Assembly (NCBI GenBank): GCA_018894105.1
Contig: CM032118.1
Span: forward strand, 32,530,690 to 32,594,689
DNA from: Jacaranda mimosifolia
Taxonomy: Eukaryota; Streptophyta; Magnoliopsida; Lamiales; Bignoniaceae
Direction: 5' to 3'
Length of the DNA: 64,000 nt
Shown: in pieces, positions 24,101-36,072 of the stretch
How the letters are laid out: every line of letters begins with the position of its first letter
How positions within the stretch are numbered: the stretch's first letter is position 1
Position numbers and translations under genes: made by a program
Notes under the pieces: generated by a model
The model's input: only the letters and a program-made list of their open reading frames with translations
Databases searched by the model: none
Told to the model about the DNA's origin: nothing

Positions 24101-26683
24101 AGCTATGCACCAAATTTATTGATTATGGACTAATTAAATCTTCATTAAGATTTTAATGATAAGAATGAAATATTAGCTTGGAATTGAGATGTCTGAGAAA
24201 TCTCATAAATTAAGTTGCATTTTTGACTAAATATAAAATAGGATTGAACCTAGATGAGTTCATGAACTCAATATTTTGATCAATAAAGGGAAGATTAATT
24301 CTAGAAATTGAGCAAAAGTATCTACTAAAATATAACAAATCTTGAATCGGTGTATGTTAAGTGATTTGAACTCAATTAGTCTAAGAGGGTGCGATAATAT
24401 TTAACTTGTATGAATTAAACTTATTAGGAAATAGGACTTAAAACTACCATTTCATATGATTGAGCAAGATAATTTGAATAACTGCATTAGAATAAACTTG
24501 TCTAAAATAAGTCATGCAGATTAAAGTTAGCAAAATATTCTAAATTGACTTATAAATGAGATTGTAGTTAAGTAAAGCAAGTTCTAGTTGGGAGTATAGT
24601 TAAGAATTATGGAAGAAGATTAAAACTTACAAGTCTATTGAGTATAGCTTCGTAGATTATAAAATAAAGTTGATATTATCCTAGTCTATCTTACATGGTA
24701 TTTTGGGATAACTAGGTAACGAATGACTCAGGCGATCAAGCTCACCAGAGAAGCTCCACAACTCAGTAGCGCTAGGTGAAGTTATCGCCCCTTTTATTGC
24801 TAGGAAAAGACCATTTCTGCTATCCCTGATTCTTGACCTATGTGTACGTGTCTTACCTGTTTAAAATCAACTTGTTGCTTAGGACCTTCTGTTGTGTTTG
24901 TAAATCACTGTCCCTTATGCCCCTTAGCTTTGCCGGCTGATCCCGTATCTGTTATTTTCTTTTTAATTGGGATGCCATCGGTACGGTCTTACTAATCAGT
25001 TATCTGCTTATTTTCTTGAGATCGATATTCTACTTTGCTTACGAACAACTTATCTTTGAACTCATGCATGATATTCTATATATTAGGTGAATATTTCATA
25101 TCACTCTTTCGTCCAGGATTCTTTTCTGAATCTTAGCTCAAAAGTAAGGTATTTCTGAAATATATTACTTGAGATATCGAGCATGTTGATAATTTCACTT
25201 GAATTGAACTTGAAAATATTTTATTTGAACTATAAAACTTTCAAAACATCAAAATCGTAAAAGCACGACTTAATTGATTTATTTTGAAAAATCGCCATAT
25301 TTTATAATGGGGTTTGCGAGGCAGTCTTGCTGACTAGCTATTCTTGATTCATACTAAATATGAGGCCGACACGTTGACTGGTCGATACTATTTATTTATT
25401 TGACTTCTTTGAATTCTTGTAAAGCTTTAAAAGTTATTTTGCTTTATACGATGATTGTAGCATGTTCTGTGTTGGCTGTTGGGACTTTCGTATGCATATA
25501 TATCATATCAAATGATCTACCAACCAGGACCTAGTTTGCGATCCTGACTTCAGGATAGTTGGAGGTTGGTGTTGCTCAAGGCTCGACCAGTGAGGAAGCA
25601 GTTCTACCAATTCGTATTAGAAGGTTTAGCAAGTTGGCCGCTCATCGAGGCGATATAAGGTACTATTGCACAGATTTTCAAAGTCACAAGGTTGGTAAAC
25701 ATCCCACAGTTGATTTTATGCAATATTTTAACCCAACCGATTTTATGCATTTGATTAGGCTCTGAAATTTTGAAAGATGAGTCTCTTTTAAAACATTTTT
25801 GTACACTTAATATTTTAAAACTAGTCCTGCCTTTGAGTTTTGAAATATAAGATTTTCTACAAAATGCATTTAAACTTGAGATGCCTTTTCATTAGTATGG
25901 GATGACGTTAAGTCAGCTCAATACGTGCTATAAAAGAAATACTATTTTCTAGTCCTATTTAGTGAATTCTGTAAAATCTTTCAATTCCCTAATATCCAGC
26001 TATTTTAGCCCGTGCTTTTAGTTATCCATATTCGGAATAAATGTCCTTCTTGAATATGTATATTGTATTCCATTTCGTTTGATTCTTTTCATACTGTAAA
26101 TGCTTCCCTTACTGAGTCATTTGGACTCACCCTTTTTTTGTTGTTCTTTGTATTCCTTTCCTTGATTGAAAAAATAGAAACCACAATGAGCTTGGAGGAC
26201 CTTTTGCATTGTAAATACTTGTACCATGACATCTATAAACGGTAAGGATGCGATATGTTATGTTTATAATGTAAAGAAGGCATTGGTCAACAATTTAATG
26301 TCCTTTTCTACCGTAAAGTGTAATAGGCTAGAGTTCCTAGCAAAAGATATTACGTATAAGTTAAAACATGAGCCTTTGAGCAATGGTGATTTGTTTTGAG
26401 GACAAAAATTCTGCTTGTTGTTTTCTGCATAACTAGCTTTGAATTTTGAGTTGCGTGTCATCTTAGGTTGTCGGAGGTTCATTTAAACTTTAAGGTTATG
26501 GAAATGTATGTAGAGTTTGAACTTTAAGATTCGATGGGCAATTCAATTCATTCCTCATTGTTATAGAATCACTTAAGATGAGAATTTTTTTTAAGGTGCA
26601 TATCTTGTTTTTGGAAATTTTCAGAAATTCGATCGGAGTAGCAGCTTGATCCGAAGCGGGCACCTCCTGGACGGGGTGCTATA
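21111..26683 (+). mobile_element. Apparent solo LTR related to the LARD-like LTR
   Basis: The plus strand begins TGTAGTGTCCC and ends GGGGTGCTATA, imperfectly inverted ends of gypsy LTR type. Part of the interior is clearly homologous to the minus-strand LTR of the 5.4-15.7 kb element: near 23800-23860 it shares CTCAAACT-like sequence, then AATTTGGTAAAAA, TGTTTAAT and GATTCCTGATTT. A GAGTC dyad (CTGAGTCATTTGGACTCACCC) lies at 26115-26135. No primer-binding site follows the right end and no partner LTR is in the window, so it is called solo. No target duplication could be matched, so the boundaries are provisional. Confidence 0.5.
23136..23738. mobile_element. hAT-type MITE nested in the solo LTR
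   Basis: The 603-bp element has an exact 8-bp target duplication, GTTGGGAA (23128-23135 and 23739-23746). Ends are imperfectly inverted: left TAGGGATATTCA, right end inverted TAGAGTTGTTCA, the standard TAGxGxTGTTCA-like hAT terminus. Arms rich in GGATTGGATCGGTT and its complement surround an AT-rich centre. No coding capacity. Confidence 0.85.
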
Positions 26684-29459
26684 TACTAGGTAATGACATA
26701 TAGAAACTTTATGTTAGTATTAGTTTTAGAGTTTCATTGATCATTGTCTTGAATTTTTGGATGAATTTGAGATTAGAATTCCATGATCAAATTAGAATGT
26801 TAATTGAATTAAATACTACTTTTGTGATAGTAGGTGTTTTGGGACTTAAGATGTTAGAATCAGCCCTTGATCCTATTGATGATTAATGTGAGTGCCTAAA
26901 CTTATATGTATTACATAGTACTATTTTCCAAAACCCGAAAGGATATATGCTATAGTATAATCCACTCATAACTTGTTTCAGTTACACTACACTGTAATTA
27001 TATTCCACTACACACATGAATTTTTCTATTTTATTTCATAATGCAAGAAAAGCTACTTCTTTTAAACTATTGATATTATTTGAGCATATTTTTAGACTAG
27101 TAATTAAATACGATGATCAACACTATTGAGTGGATTTACTGTTGTTGCTACTGTTCCTATTAGTTGGATCCAACTTAGTCTGGTGTGCGAGGGATTTCAC
27201 TAGGTAGCAACGGGCTCGAACTCGAAGCTCCCATGGCCTAATCCCCCTAACGCACAACAGAAGCCATTTGTGGCAGAGGTGGGTCATAGGATTTCTCGAG
27301 GACCTAGGCTTAGGCACTGTTTGGTAAAGTCATGCCTTACCCAGAGCAATAAGGGATTGTTATGGTTGGAGTCATAAGGTTGTCTGGCTATAACAAATAC
27401 TGGTTTGATCATCGCATTTAATTGTTAGCCTATTAAAAGAAGTATTTACTGTTATATTCTTATCTTACTACTATATAATGCATGACTATTTTTCATTGTT
27501 TTCCTCGAATATTTGTCACTGAGCATTATTTTGATCATGATATATTCGTGAACTCACATTACACACACTTGGCAGTCATCGAGTCCTTTACTTACACTCT
27601 ATTTTTTTTAACTTACTTTTGACAGACCTAGACCCTAACCCTAGTGAGAAGATGGACCTGCTTTCGATGAGAATTATAACTAAAGTGTTTTGGGACTATT
27701 GCAGTCTTCTTAGCATTTGATGATGTTAGCTTGTGAGTTTCCTTATGGATTTTAGTTGAGGTTAGAGTAATTTTTGTTTGAGTTTTATGTTGCAAGATTT
27801 ATTAAATTTATTTTGAATACTTGGTATTCTTTTGCTTAAGATTATGATTTTGGGTTAGATAACCTCTATTTTTAGGATTCAGTTTTACTCCTCGAGACTA
27901 GACTGCATGGTTTCATTTTGGGGCATGACATGTATGATTATTGTTTTTTACTATAGGGGCAAATATATAGTAGGCGTTGCTGAATATGAAGACTAGACTT
28001 AGAAATTAATGATGTGATCCAACTTGATTGGGACTTCAAGAGTAGAATGATCATACCTTAGGCATGTTAATTCTATTATTAAATGTGAGGGTATATCTTC
28101 ATACTAGTTTTACCATCAGAAGTTGTGCAGCTTTATAGTATACTTGTTAAGGCTATGTTAAGAATTGGATATCATGGTTTGACTTAAATATAAGTACATT
28201 CATTTCTCTACTTATCATTGATTCAACAAATTAGTGAGGAATTACCATAAATTAACTTACTATAGGATTAAATAGAATTTGATGGACTAAAAAGCTATTT
28301 CAGCTAGTCTTAGACAGGGAGATTAAATAGTTCTAAACTCAACAATAAAAGTCACACCACAAGATAAACTCTAACTTGTGATATAAAGAAGGGAAAGCTA
28401 AAAAATTTTTTATATTCTTCATCTGGTCAATATTAGACATCTAGAACATTTGCTTATTGAAGCATTTATTTATTTCTAAAACATTCTTTACCTTGTATTC
28501 CTAGGACATTTTGATATGTGCTTTTTTTTTTTGGCTTACTATATATTGAGGTGACTATTTTCTTACATTGGTTTGAGGTAGACGTTCATATATCTTAAGT
28601 AGTTATCTATTGTGGGATTAAATTAAAATAGTTATGAGAACTTACTTATCTCCTACTCCAAGAGATATGCAGCAGCTGCCCTTGTTCTCATTCTCCTGTG
28701 AAGTTAATATTGCTAGTATCCATCATTTGCCTTAATTTTTTGTTGTTAGTCTAGCAAAAAAAATTACATGATATTTAAATCTCACTATTTTTTTCTATTT
28801 TATAAGTTAATGGAAACCCAATAATTTGCACATATAAATTTGAAGATAGATGCTTGGTTAATTACAAGCTTCATGTTTTGATGTAGGTTGAAAAAAGTCT
28901 CTTTCAAAAGTATGTACAATCCATTAAAATTATTACAATTAGTCATCTTGAAAGTTTGAATTCATCAGACAGGTTGGACAAATGGAGCTTGGAAAAAAAT
29001 TGGTGAAGCTCGTATTGATGTTGGCTGGAAATGGATGAGGAGCTAATTTGATCTATTTTAAATTTCACAACTATTAGGGACGTTGTTGGTAAAAGTTTGA
29101 TTGGACCAATATTTGCTAATTATCATTTCTTATTTTTGTCAAATATTTATTTTGTTTGTTGAAAACCTAGATTTGTATTAAAATAAATATTTGTTTTCCA
29201 ATAAGTTGTAATTGAAGAATGGTGGGAAAAATGATTTGACGAAAAGAACTCTCTTTAAGATTGTTATTTAGATGCTCACCAGTTAGCCTTATAATATATT
29301 TGTACATAAAAAAATTAAAAATTGATCTTTGTGAATTGAGGTTGTGATTTATTTCATTTTGAGAGTTGTAAACATGAATGGTTGGATGTTGAAGTTTGTG
29401 TTATTTAATGTTGTGGTTTTACATTTGAATTATATGCAACAATTTTTAATAAATATTTT
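26684..29459. other. No clear gene; possible truncated LTR 3' end near 27.92 kb
   Basis: I see no recognised protein. The segment up to about 27931 ends TTTTGGGGCATGACA, the form of a gypsy LTR end. It contains GAACTCACATTACACACAC and GAGTCCTTTACTTACACTC near 27550-27600, resembling LTR sequence. No matching start or partner was found. 27932-29459 is plain AT-rich DNA. Confidence 0.35.
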
Positions 29460-30060
29460 CAATATGCATTTTATCTTGTTAACTGTACGAAATTGTACCA
29501 TAAACTATTTATAGAAATAAGATGCCAATAAAAAGTATATGGGTATATATCATAATTAAATTGGCATGTTGAGACACTATTCATGTATAAGAATATTTTT
29601 AAGTGTCTTAACAAAAGTTTATTGGGACACTTTTCATTGTTTAGAAATTTCACTTATTAAAACACCACAAAGAGTCATAATATAATTCTTAGAGACACTT
29701 TTAAGTGTCCAAAGATGATCTCTATATTGATAATTTTTAGTCTCCAGATAGTAAGTTTATTAAGACATTTCATAAATGTCTCTATATAATGCATAGAGAT
29801 ACTTTTTAGAGACATATAATTATGTGGTTAAGGTAGTAGGAAATATATTAGGAGACGTAATTTAGTGTCAAAAAGTATGATATATAGAGAAACATTTACA
29901 TGTCATAAGAGGCTAAGCTATTGAGATACTTTAGGTTATTAAGACACTTTCCTATGAGATACTATAATAAGTGTCTCGAAAGTAAAAGCATCACAATATA
30001 TCATATAATGAGACATTTTTTGGTATTACAATATATATATTTTTTTTGTCACAGAAAGAT
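29460..30060. repeat. Right cluster of GAGACACT/AGTGTCTC motifs
   Basis: About fifteen variants of GAGACACTTTT or AAGTGTCTC occur on both strands within some 490 bp (for example 29571, 29601, 29692, 29704, 29777, 29941, 29968 and 30011), some forming small hairpins such as AGAGACACTTTTAAGTGTCC. This resembles the subterminal repeat region of a CACTA-type element. The terminal inverted repeat itself was not identified. Confidence 0.45.
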
Positions 30061-30123
30061 GCCATATGACTGAATAAATTGAGTAATGAGAAATTTTTCA
30101 GGTTTTAGGTGATGGGGAGGAAA

Positions 30124-30745
30124 TTATATATATTTATTGAAGAAGATGGGGGTAGAAATGACCTTTCGTACGCCAAAAAGCATAACCAGAGGCATACATA
30201 TGCGTGTGACCTATATCAACGTCCTAAAAGGTGCTTGTTGCATGATATTCAAAAATGAAGGGAGATTTTTGCACCTTTTTTATGGGGATTGTTTTGCTTA
30301 TTTTAATTATTATGGAGGCAATTGTAATTTTCTCCCCGAATGCGAGGCAACTGTTATTAGCAAATGTTTTAGCAATCATTACATATTATATTTATAAAAT
30401 AAAAGGTTTTTATTGTAAATTCAAACCATTGCAAATATTGATGGCATATTTTGTTAAATAAATAATATTTTAAACTAATTAGAATTTATTAATAATTAAA
30501 TATAGTTTCTCTTTCATTAATGCAACTCCTGAGTCCGGCTTTGTAATAGATACACAATTAGTTGAATATTAATTTCTCAATTCAATGTACTTTGACTACT
30601 AAAATAAAACGAAAAGAAAAAGATTTATTAATTATTGTTCTAATACTTAAGTATTATATTTAGTCTAACAAAATAATTATTTCTATACTATATATCTAGA
30701 CAAGTTTTCATTTCACTAAAAATATTGCGAAATAAAAAAATATTT
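30124..30745. repeat. Unit A of the 3-kb tandem array, left piece
   Basis: From about 30170 it matches the start of units B-E (AAAGCATAACCAGAGGCATAC, then TGCGTGTGACCT, later TTTAGCAAATGTTTTAGCAA). It is broken by the Tat element at 30746 and resumes at 40985. Confidence 0.85.
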
Positions 30746-31431
30746 TGATGAGGGTTCGTTTCGCTGGGCTAAGGTCCCGGCTAGAATGATGGTCGAACTC
30801 GATCCGGATGGATCACGTTCCTGTTATAGTAGGGAAAGAATCCTGCAGTCACAATAAACGTTAGGCTAGCCGAGTGGCTCTCGGCTTAGGTCCTATGACA
30901 ATCAAGTCAGTAAGATTCGACCTCAACAATCGACCAGAGGGGTAAGGGCTTTTTGGTGTATATGAGTGCGTACCTCTGAAGGGCAGGGTTGAGGGTATAT
31001 ATATATCTTTCTCTTCCTAGGAAATATCCGGAAAGCCCTTAGGTATTTCCCCGGGCCACTAACCTTGGGCCTGGGGTGTTTAGTCATTTCCCCCATTTGA
31101 ATATTTCCAGCCAGCTGCCCTTCCAGGTTTTAAGGACAAGATAGTACACTGTAGCGGGGCCTGCTGTGTCAGACGGTGAGGGGAACGGCATGCGCCATTA
31201 ATGCAGAGACGTGGCGCCTGCCAGTGCATTAAATGCGGTGGCAGACTACTGTACTGGACTCGACCCAGGTGAGGTCGAGGAACTTTCACAGGTCCAGGAA
31301 ACTTAACTGGGCCTGTGTAGATCCGGTCGAGTGAAGTCGATGAGACGTATGGGCCCTGAGTCTCAGTTGGGCCGCCGTCTCTCCCTGGGCCTTGCTGGTT
31401 TGGGCCCAAGCCTTTGGGCCATCCCATATCA
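30746..31431 (-). repeat. 3' LTR of the Tat element
   Basis: 686 bp, with about 40 differences by eye from the 5' LTR, mostly transitions. The minus-strand TATA-like run GATATATATATACCC is at 30994-31007. Confidence 0.92.
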
Positions 31432-31448
31432 TGAGTCCCCCCACTTCA
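31432..31448 (-). promoter_or_regulatory. Polypurine tract of the Tat element
   Basis: Minus-strand GTGAAGTGGGGGGACTCA-like purine-rich run directly before the 3' LTR. Confidence 0.75.
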
Positions 31449-31936
31449 CAAGGCTGAACAGGGTACCGATGAGAAGCGTTGGGAAGTAGCGAAAAACGGT
31501 TTTGTTGACAGTCGACCAGGGTTTTTGAAAAATCGACCAGGGTTTAATGCATTTATTGAGCGGTTACATCGTGGCTAGTACGGGACGGCGTGGCAGTTAC
31601 AGTCATTATGGCAGACGTCATTATGGAGACGTTTGATTTACTGCGCCTCTTTCCCTAAAAATATCCACTGTAATTCTGGCTATTTTTACTTTTACTGCTT
31701 TAGAATCCCCGCGGGAGCTTGTAGAAAAACTCTTTGGTGCCTAGGGCTTCTGAATCTAACATTCGCGTTCGCTCACCCGATTTTTTGCGTTTAACTTCCG
31801 TTTCCAGTAAGTGTACCGCTGTTTTGACTTCTTATCGTCTGCTTTTCTTTTGAAACATCATGCTGGGATTGTATAGTTCTGAGGGTAGTCAGGGGGGGAT
31901 AGTGAGGCGACCCCGTCCCAAAGGCGTATGTACCGC

Positions 31937-34320
31937 TCTATGGCGTCTAACGAGTCATCGCATGATGATTCTAATTCCAGCAGCTCGAGCAGCAAACGCG
32001 GTGCGGAGGAGGCTGGGCCTGGCCAAGTACCCCCATCGCGAGGTCGATTATTTACCTGCAGTTATTCTAGCGAAATAGTGTCTACCATGAACCCTGGGGA
32101 CTTGAGACGTCTCAGGGAGCTTTATCATATTCCCCCTGAATACCAGCTTTTAGTCCCTGGGCTACCTGGTCGAATGCATCGCGCCCCTGCGGGTTGCATA
32201 ACTGTGTTTGAGGACGCCTTTAGGTATGGGCTTAGGTTTCCCCTAAGTGAAAGCATGATAGGTCTGCTCAGGGGTCTTCAAGTATGCATAACTCAACTTC
32301 TGCCCAACTGTTTTTCTACTCTTTGTAGTTTCATAGTTTTGATGCATCTGTTCAACCAACCGGCCAGTTTCGAAAACTTTTCCAACCTATTCCATCTTCC
32401 CATGTCTCGTAAGTCTGGCAGTGCCGACGAGTCGGGGTTCTATTACCTCATTGCTCGACCTCGTCGAAGATTTCTGGTAGCCCCCTCCACCTCATATAGT
32501 CAGGCGCGGAAAAAATGCTATTTCTTTGTTTGAGTGAAGGGGGGTTTTAATATTCCTCGGGGTTGGTGGAGGGGGCATGTCGAGATGCACGGGCACATGA
32601 CTCCGATATGGCCAAACACATTCATGCGGGATCTTGTCGAGTTTGGCCCCATCGAGGCCTCTGTCTTGATCGAGGAGAGGCAATTAGTGCTGGCTGGGCT
32701 GTTACCGGCCCCTATAGATTTTCCTACTGATTATGAGATAGGTAGATGGAGTGTGCTTTGTGCTTTATTATTTGCCTATCTTTGATAATTTGCGCAACTC
32801 TTTTGATTTTGACTGCTGTTGAATTTGCTGTACGCAGATCTAGCAGAGATCATGAACCGATCAAGAACCGAGGCACTAACTCGAGCAGAAAAGAACAAGC
32901 AGCGCAAATAGAGAGCTGCTTCTCGACGAGAGTCTTTAACGAGCGACGAGCCGCATCGATTGGAGGTAGCTCCCACCCCCTCGCCGACCCCCTCGCCTGG
33001 TCGAGCAGCAGCCGCCTCGAGCGGGGTACCTACTGATCAAGGAAAAAGGTCGATGGGCGAACGGAGTAGTCCCCCGCCCAAGAAAATTGCAGTGGGGAAA
33101 GGTAAAGGAAAAAGCACGGGGTCAGGGGTGCCGACGGGGAACGATCTTTGTGGAGATCGAGGAGCTGATGCACTATTCAACCTGTGAAAGTTCTCGTTTC
33201 CTTAGTTCAGGGACAGACCCGAGCCTCGCCGTGAGCAACTCCTCGAGCATGCTCGCGTCGGGCCCCCCCGAGGTGGATACCTTGAAGGTGCTGATGGCTG
33301 GTCAGTTCTTACCTGACCACAAGAAAATAATGGGCATGAGCCAAGTTGCTTCCCTTTGTGAGTTCGCATATCACACGATCATGGTAAGATTTCATTTTTA
33401 GCATCTCTGCGTATTTATACTTTTGTTGGTTTGATAGTTGTGACCTTTATGTCTCAGGTCGGGCAACTGGGCTACCATCTCTATCGTCACTCCGAGTTGG
33501 CCCTTGCTAATCGAGAACAGTTGGATGCTGGCGGTGATACTGAAACTTTGAAGGCTCAGTTGGAGTCTTCCCAACTGCGACTCGAGGAGCTGGAGAAGCA
33601 AGTTAGCCAGCATGCCTGGGAGATGGAGGAGAAAGACGAGCAGGTCCTCAATTGCAACTGGATGTGCAAGTTGCTTATGAGTCTGGTCGAGCTGCTAGCC
33701 GAAGCGAGCGTCTGGTTGAGGCCAAGGCTGAGTTTGCCCGGATATTACCGGAGGTGCGCCGGGAGGCCGTGCAGCAGTTCATGGTTAGTCCGGCTTTTCA
33801 AGATGCAAGTCCTGCGCTGGCTCTGGATGACGCATGGGACGCCTTCGAGAAGGCAATTCAGCAAATGCAGTTCTTGGGCCATGCTCTCCGACCTGAGGAG
33901 TGCTCTAGAATGAGCTACACTCTTGACGAGCAGCTGCGTCCGTATGTCGAGGAGAGTGCCAATGCTGGGAAAGTCGCCGTAGAGACCGGTCCGGGAGTCG
34001 AAATGTCGCCCGAAGAAAAGAAGCGGGTTGAACTTGATGAAAAGTTGAAGGCCGTGGCCCGGGAGTTCGAGTTCACCGTCGACCTAGCTTACGACATATC
34101 GGAGGGAAAAGTTGATGCGGCTTCCTTCTTCCCGGCTACCGAGCGGCTGTTCCTACAAGCTGCAGCTGGCCCCTCTTGGCCCGTGACCGCTGCTGTCCCT
34201 GTCGCAATGGAGCCGCCTGAGCCTCAGCCGACTTCTGCTCCATCGGGTGTACCTGCCCCAGTCCCCAGAATCGAAGAGACGGGCAGCTCCAATTGGTCTT
34301 GGCGCGCGGGCCTAGACTTT
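31937..34320 (+). pseudogene. Antisense additional ORF of the Tat element, with introns
   Basis: Read opposite to gag-pol. From an ATG at 31937 the protein starts MASNESSHDDSNSSSSSS. It continues with a domain (about 32085-32740, with MNPGDLRRLRELYHIPPEYQ and EDAFRYGLRFPLSESMIGLL) that I recognise as the plant 'putative gypsy type transposon' family (Transposase_28). A likely intron at 32742-32837 (GTAGAT...ACGCAG) keeps the frame, and a second at 33384-33457 (ATG|GTAAGA...CTCAG|GTC) fits as well. A Pro/Ser/Lys-rich linker follows, then a heptad-rich coiled coil (LKAQLESSQLRLEELEKQV) and a helical C-terminal part. Lesions: TGA at 32531-32533, TAG at 32909-32911, and frameshifts near 33140 and 33645. 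The C-terminus runs into the 67-bp repeat. Antisense extra ORFs at this place are known in Tat elements; their role is unknown. Confidence 0.8.
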
Positions 34321-34607
34321 TTGGGCGTGAAGCCTCTCGTAGACTACGGGGTCGACTTTTTGGTCTTGGCGCACGGGCCTCGACTTTTTGGGCGTGAAGC
34401 CTCTCGTCGACTACGGGTTAGACTTTTTGGTCTTGGCACGCTTGCCTCTCGTCGACTATGTGGTCGACTTTTTGGTCTTGGCGCGCGGGCCTCGACGTTT
34501 TGGGCGTGAAGCATCTCGTCGACTATGGGGTCGAGTTTTTGGTCTTGGCGCTCGGGCCTCGACTTTTTGGGCGTAAAGCCTGTCGTCGACTACGGGGTCG
34601 ACTTTTT
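34295..34607. repeat. 67-bp tandem repeat between integrase and antisense ORF
   Basis: About four and a half copies of a unit containing GGTCTTGGCGCGCGGGCCTC, GACTTTTTGGGCGTGAAGCC and TCTCGTCGACTACGGGGTCG. One copy (about 34429-34478) has an internal deletion. The block is much richer in G+C than its surroundings. Tandem repeats just 3' of pol are a known hallmark of Tat/Ogre-type elements. Confidence 0.9.
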
Positions 34608-34690
34608 AAAGGAAGGTTCGCTCTGCTGCACACATTTGGATATTTTGTAATTTCATTTCCTTCAGTAATACAAAGGTCATCGGAGACCAA

Positions 34691-36062
34691 TTATACCAAA
34701 ATCTTTTTCAGGTTTATGGCATTCCAACATCGAGGTAGCTCACGACCTGATGCATCAGCTAGTCGGTAGGCATTATTTTTAGCTACCTTGATCACCAAGT
34801 ACTGTCCATCCCATTTTGGGTCGAGTTTCCTGACAGGTTTGGATACTTCCACTTTCTTGAGAACGAGATCGCCCACCTTGAAGTTTCGTTGTCGCACCGA
34901 CCTGTTATAGCAATCTGCCATCTTTGAACGATATCGCTGCATTGTGTTGTAAGCTGCATGGCGTTGTTTGTCGACAGTGATTAGGTCTAACGTCCTCTCT
35001 GACACGTTAGTTAACGGGTTGTAGTGGATCACCATCGCTGTGTGCTGGATTAATTCTGACGGGATCACTGCCTCAGATCCGTAGACTAGGCTGTACGGGC
35101 TGTGACTTGTGGCTGTTCGAGGAGTCTTCTGTAAGCCCAAAGAACACCAGGGAGGTCGTCTGCCCAGCTGGTCCCTGTCCCCGCTATTCGACTCTTGACG
35201 TGGTCGAGGACAGTCATGTTGGTAACCTCAGTCTGTCCATTGGCTTGCGGATTTCCCACTGAAGTAAAGTGCTGGGAGATCCCTAAGGTTTCGCACCATC
35301 TCTTCGTGTTTTTGCTTTGAAACTGGGTGCCGTTATATGATATTAGGACCTTAGGCAGCCCAAATCGGCATACAATATTCTTCCAAATGAAACTTTTAAT
35401 GGCGGCGTCGGTGATCTTCGGGACTGCTTCAGCTTCCACCCATTTTGTAAAGTATTCGACGGCCACTATGATGAATTTTCGCTGCCTGGAAGTTTTTGGA
35501 AGCGACCCTACTATGTCGATCCCCCACTGGTTGAATGGCCAGGTGATGTTAACATTGGTCATCGGTGCGGCTAGCTGGTGATGGATGTTCGAATGAATTT
35601 GACAGGATGGGCATTTTTTAGCAAAGTCGACAGAATCTCTCAACAAAGTTGGCCAAAAATACCCATAGCGAATGACCTTATGTGCTAGGGATTGGCCGCC
35701 AGAGTGGTTGCCGCAAATACCGGCATGTACTTCTTGTAATACTTCATTAGCTTGGTTGGGATCCAGATACCTGAGTGGCGGCCCTGCTATTGACCGCTTG
35801 TACAATTGTCCGTGCTCATCCAGCGTGTATTTAGGTGCTAAACCCAATAGTCTGTGGGCCTCCTTATCATCGTCAGGCAGGGTGCCGCGACTTAGATAAA
35901 GTTTGATTGGGTGCTGCCAAGAAAGGGTCGTTTCGCCGAGGCACCCGACCATTCCCTGGTCGGGTGAAGGGACGTAAGGCTGAGCGGCAATAAAAAATGT
36001 TATTGTCTTTTCTCTGGTACCTTTCGTCGAGCTGGCCAGCTTGGAGAACGTGTCTGCTCGCT
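34691..36062 (-). pseudogene. Tat integrase, frameshifted and catalytically damaged
   Basis: Integrase inserts the retrotransposon cDNA. Reading starts in the spacer after the second RNase H. The HHCC zinc finger is present (HAGICGNHSGG, then CPSCQ). The core has the first acidic residue (WGIDIVGSLP) and the third (GQTEVTN). The second, normally Asp in the SDNGTQF motif, is Tyr here (SYNGTQF). A one-base frameshift near 35125-35130, just after LWAYR, moves the rest (PYSLVYGSEAVIPSE, then the C-terminal GDLVLKKV region ending KKILV and a stop at 34691) into another frame. Even if recoded, the Tyr should inactivate it. The family assignment is secure. Confidence 0.92.
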
Positions 36063-36072
36063 CATTTTCTGA

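Noticed and set aside
18211..30060. One intact 12-kb CACTA transposon
   Set aside because: No transposase, terminal inverted repeat or 3-bp target duplication could be shown. Only the motif clusters are reported.
31080..31427. Minus-strand open frame in the Tat 3' LTR (and its copy at 40659-41006)
   Set aside because: It lies wholly inside the LTR, is frame-shifted between the two LTRs and lacks a domain.
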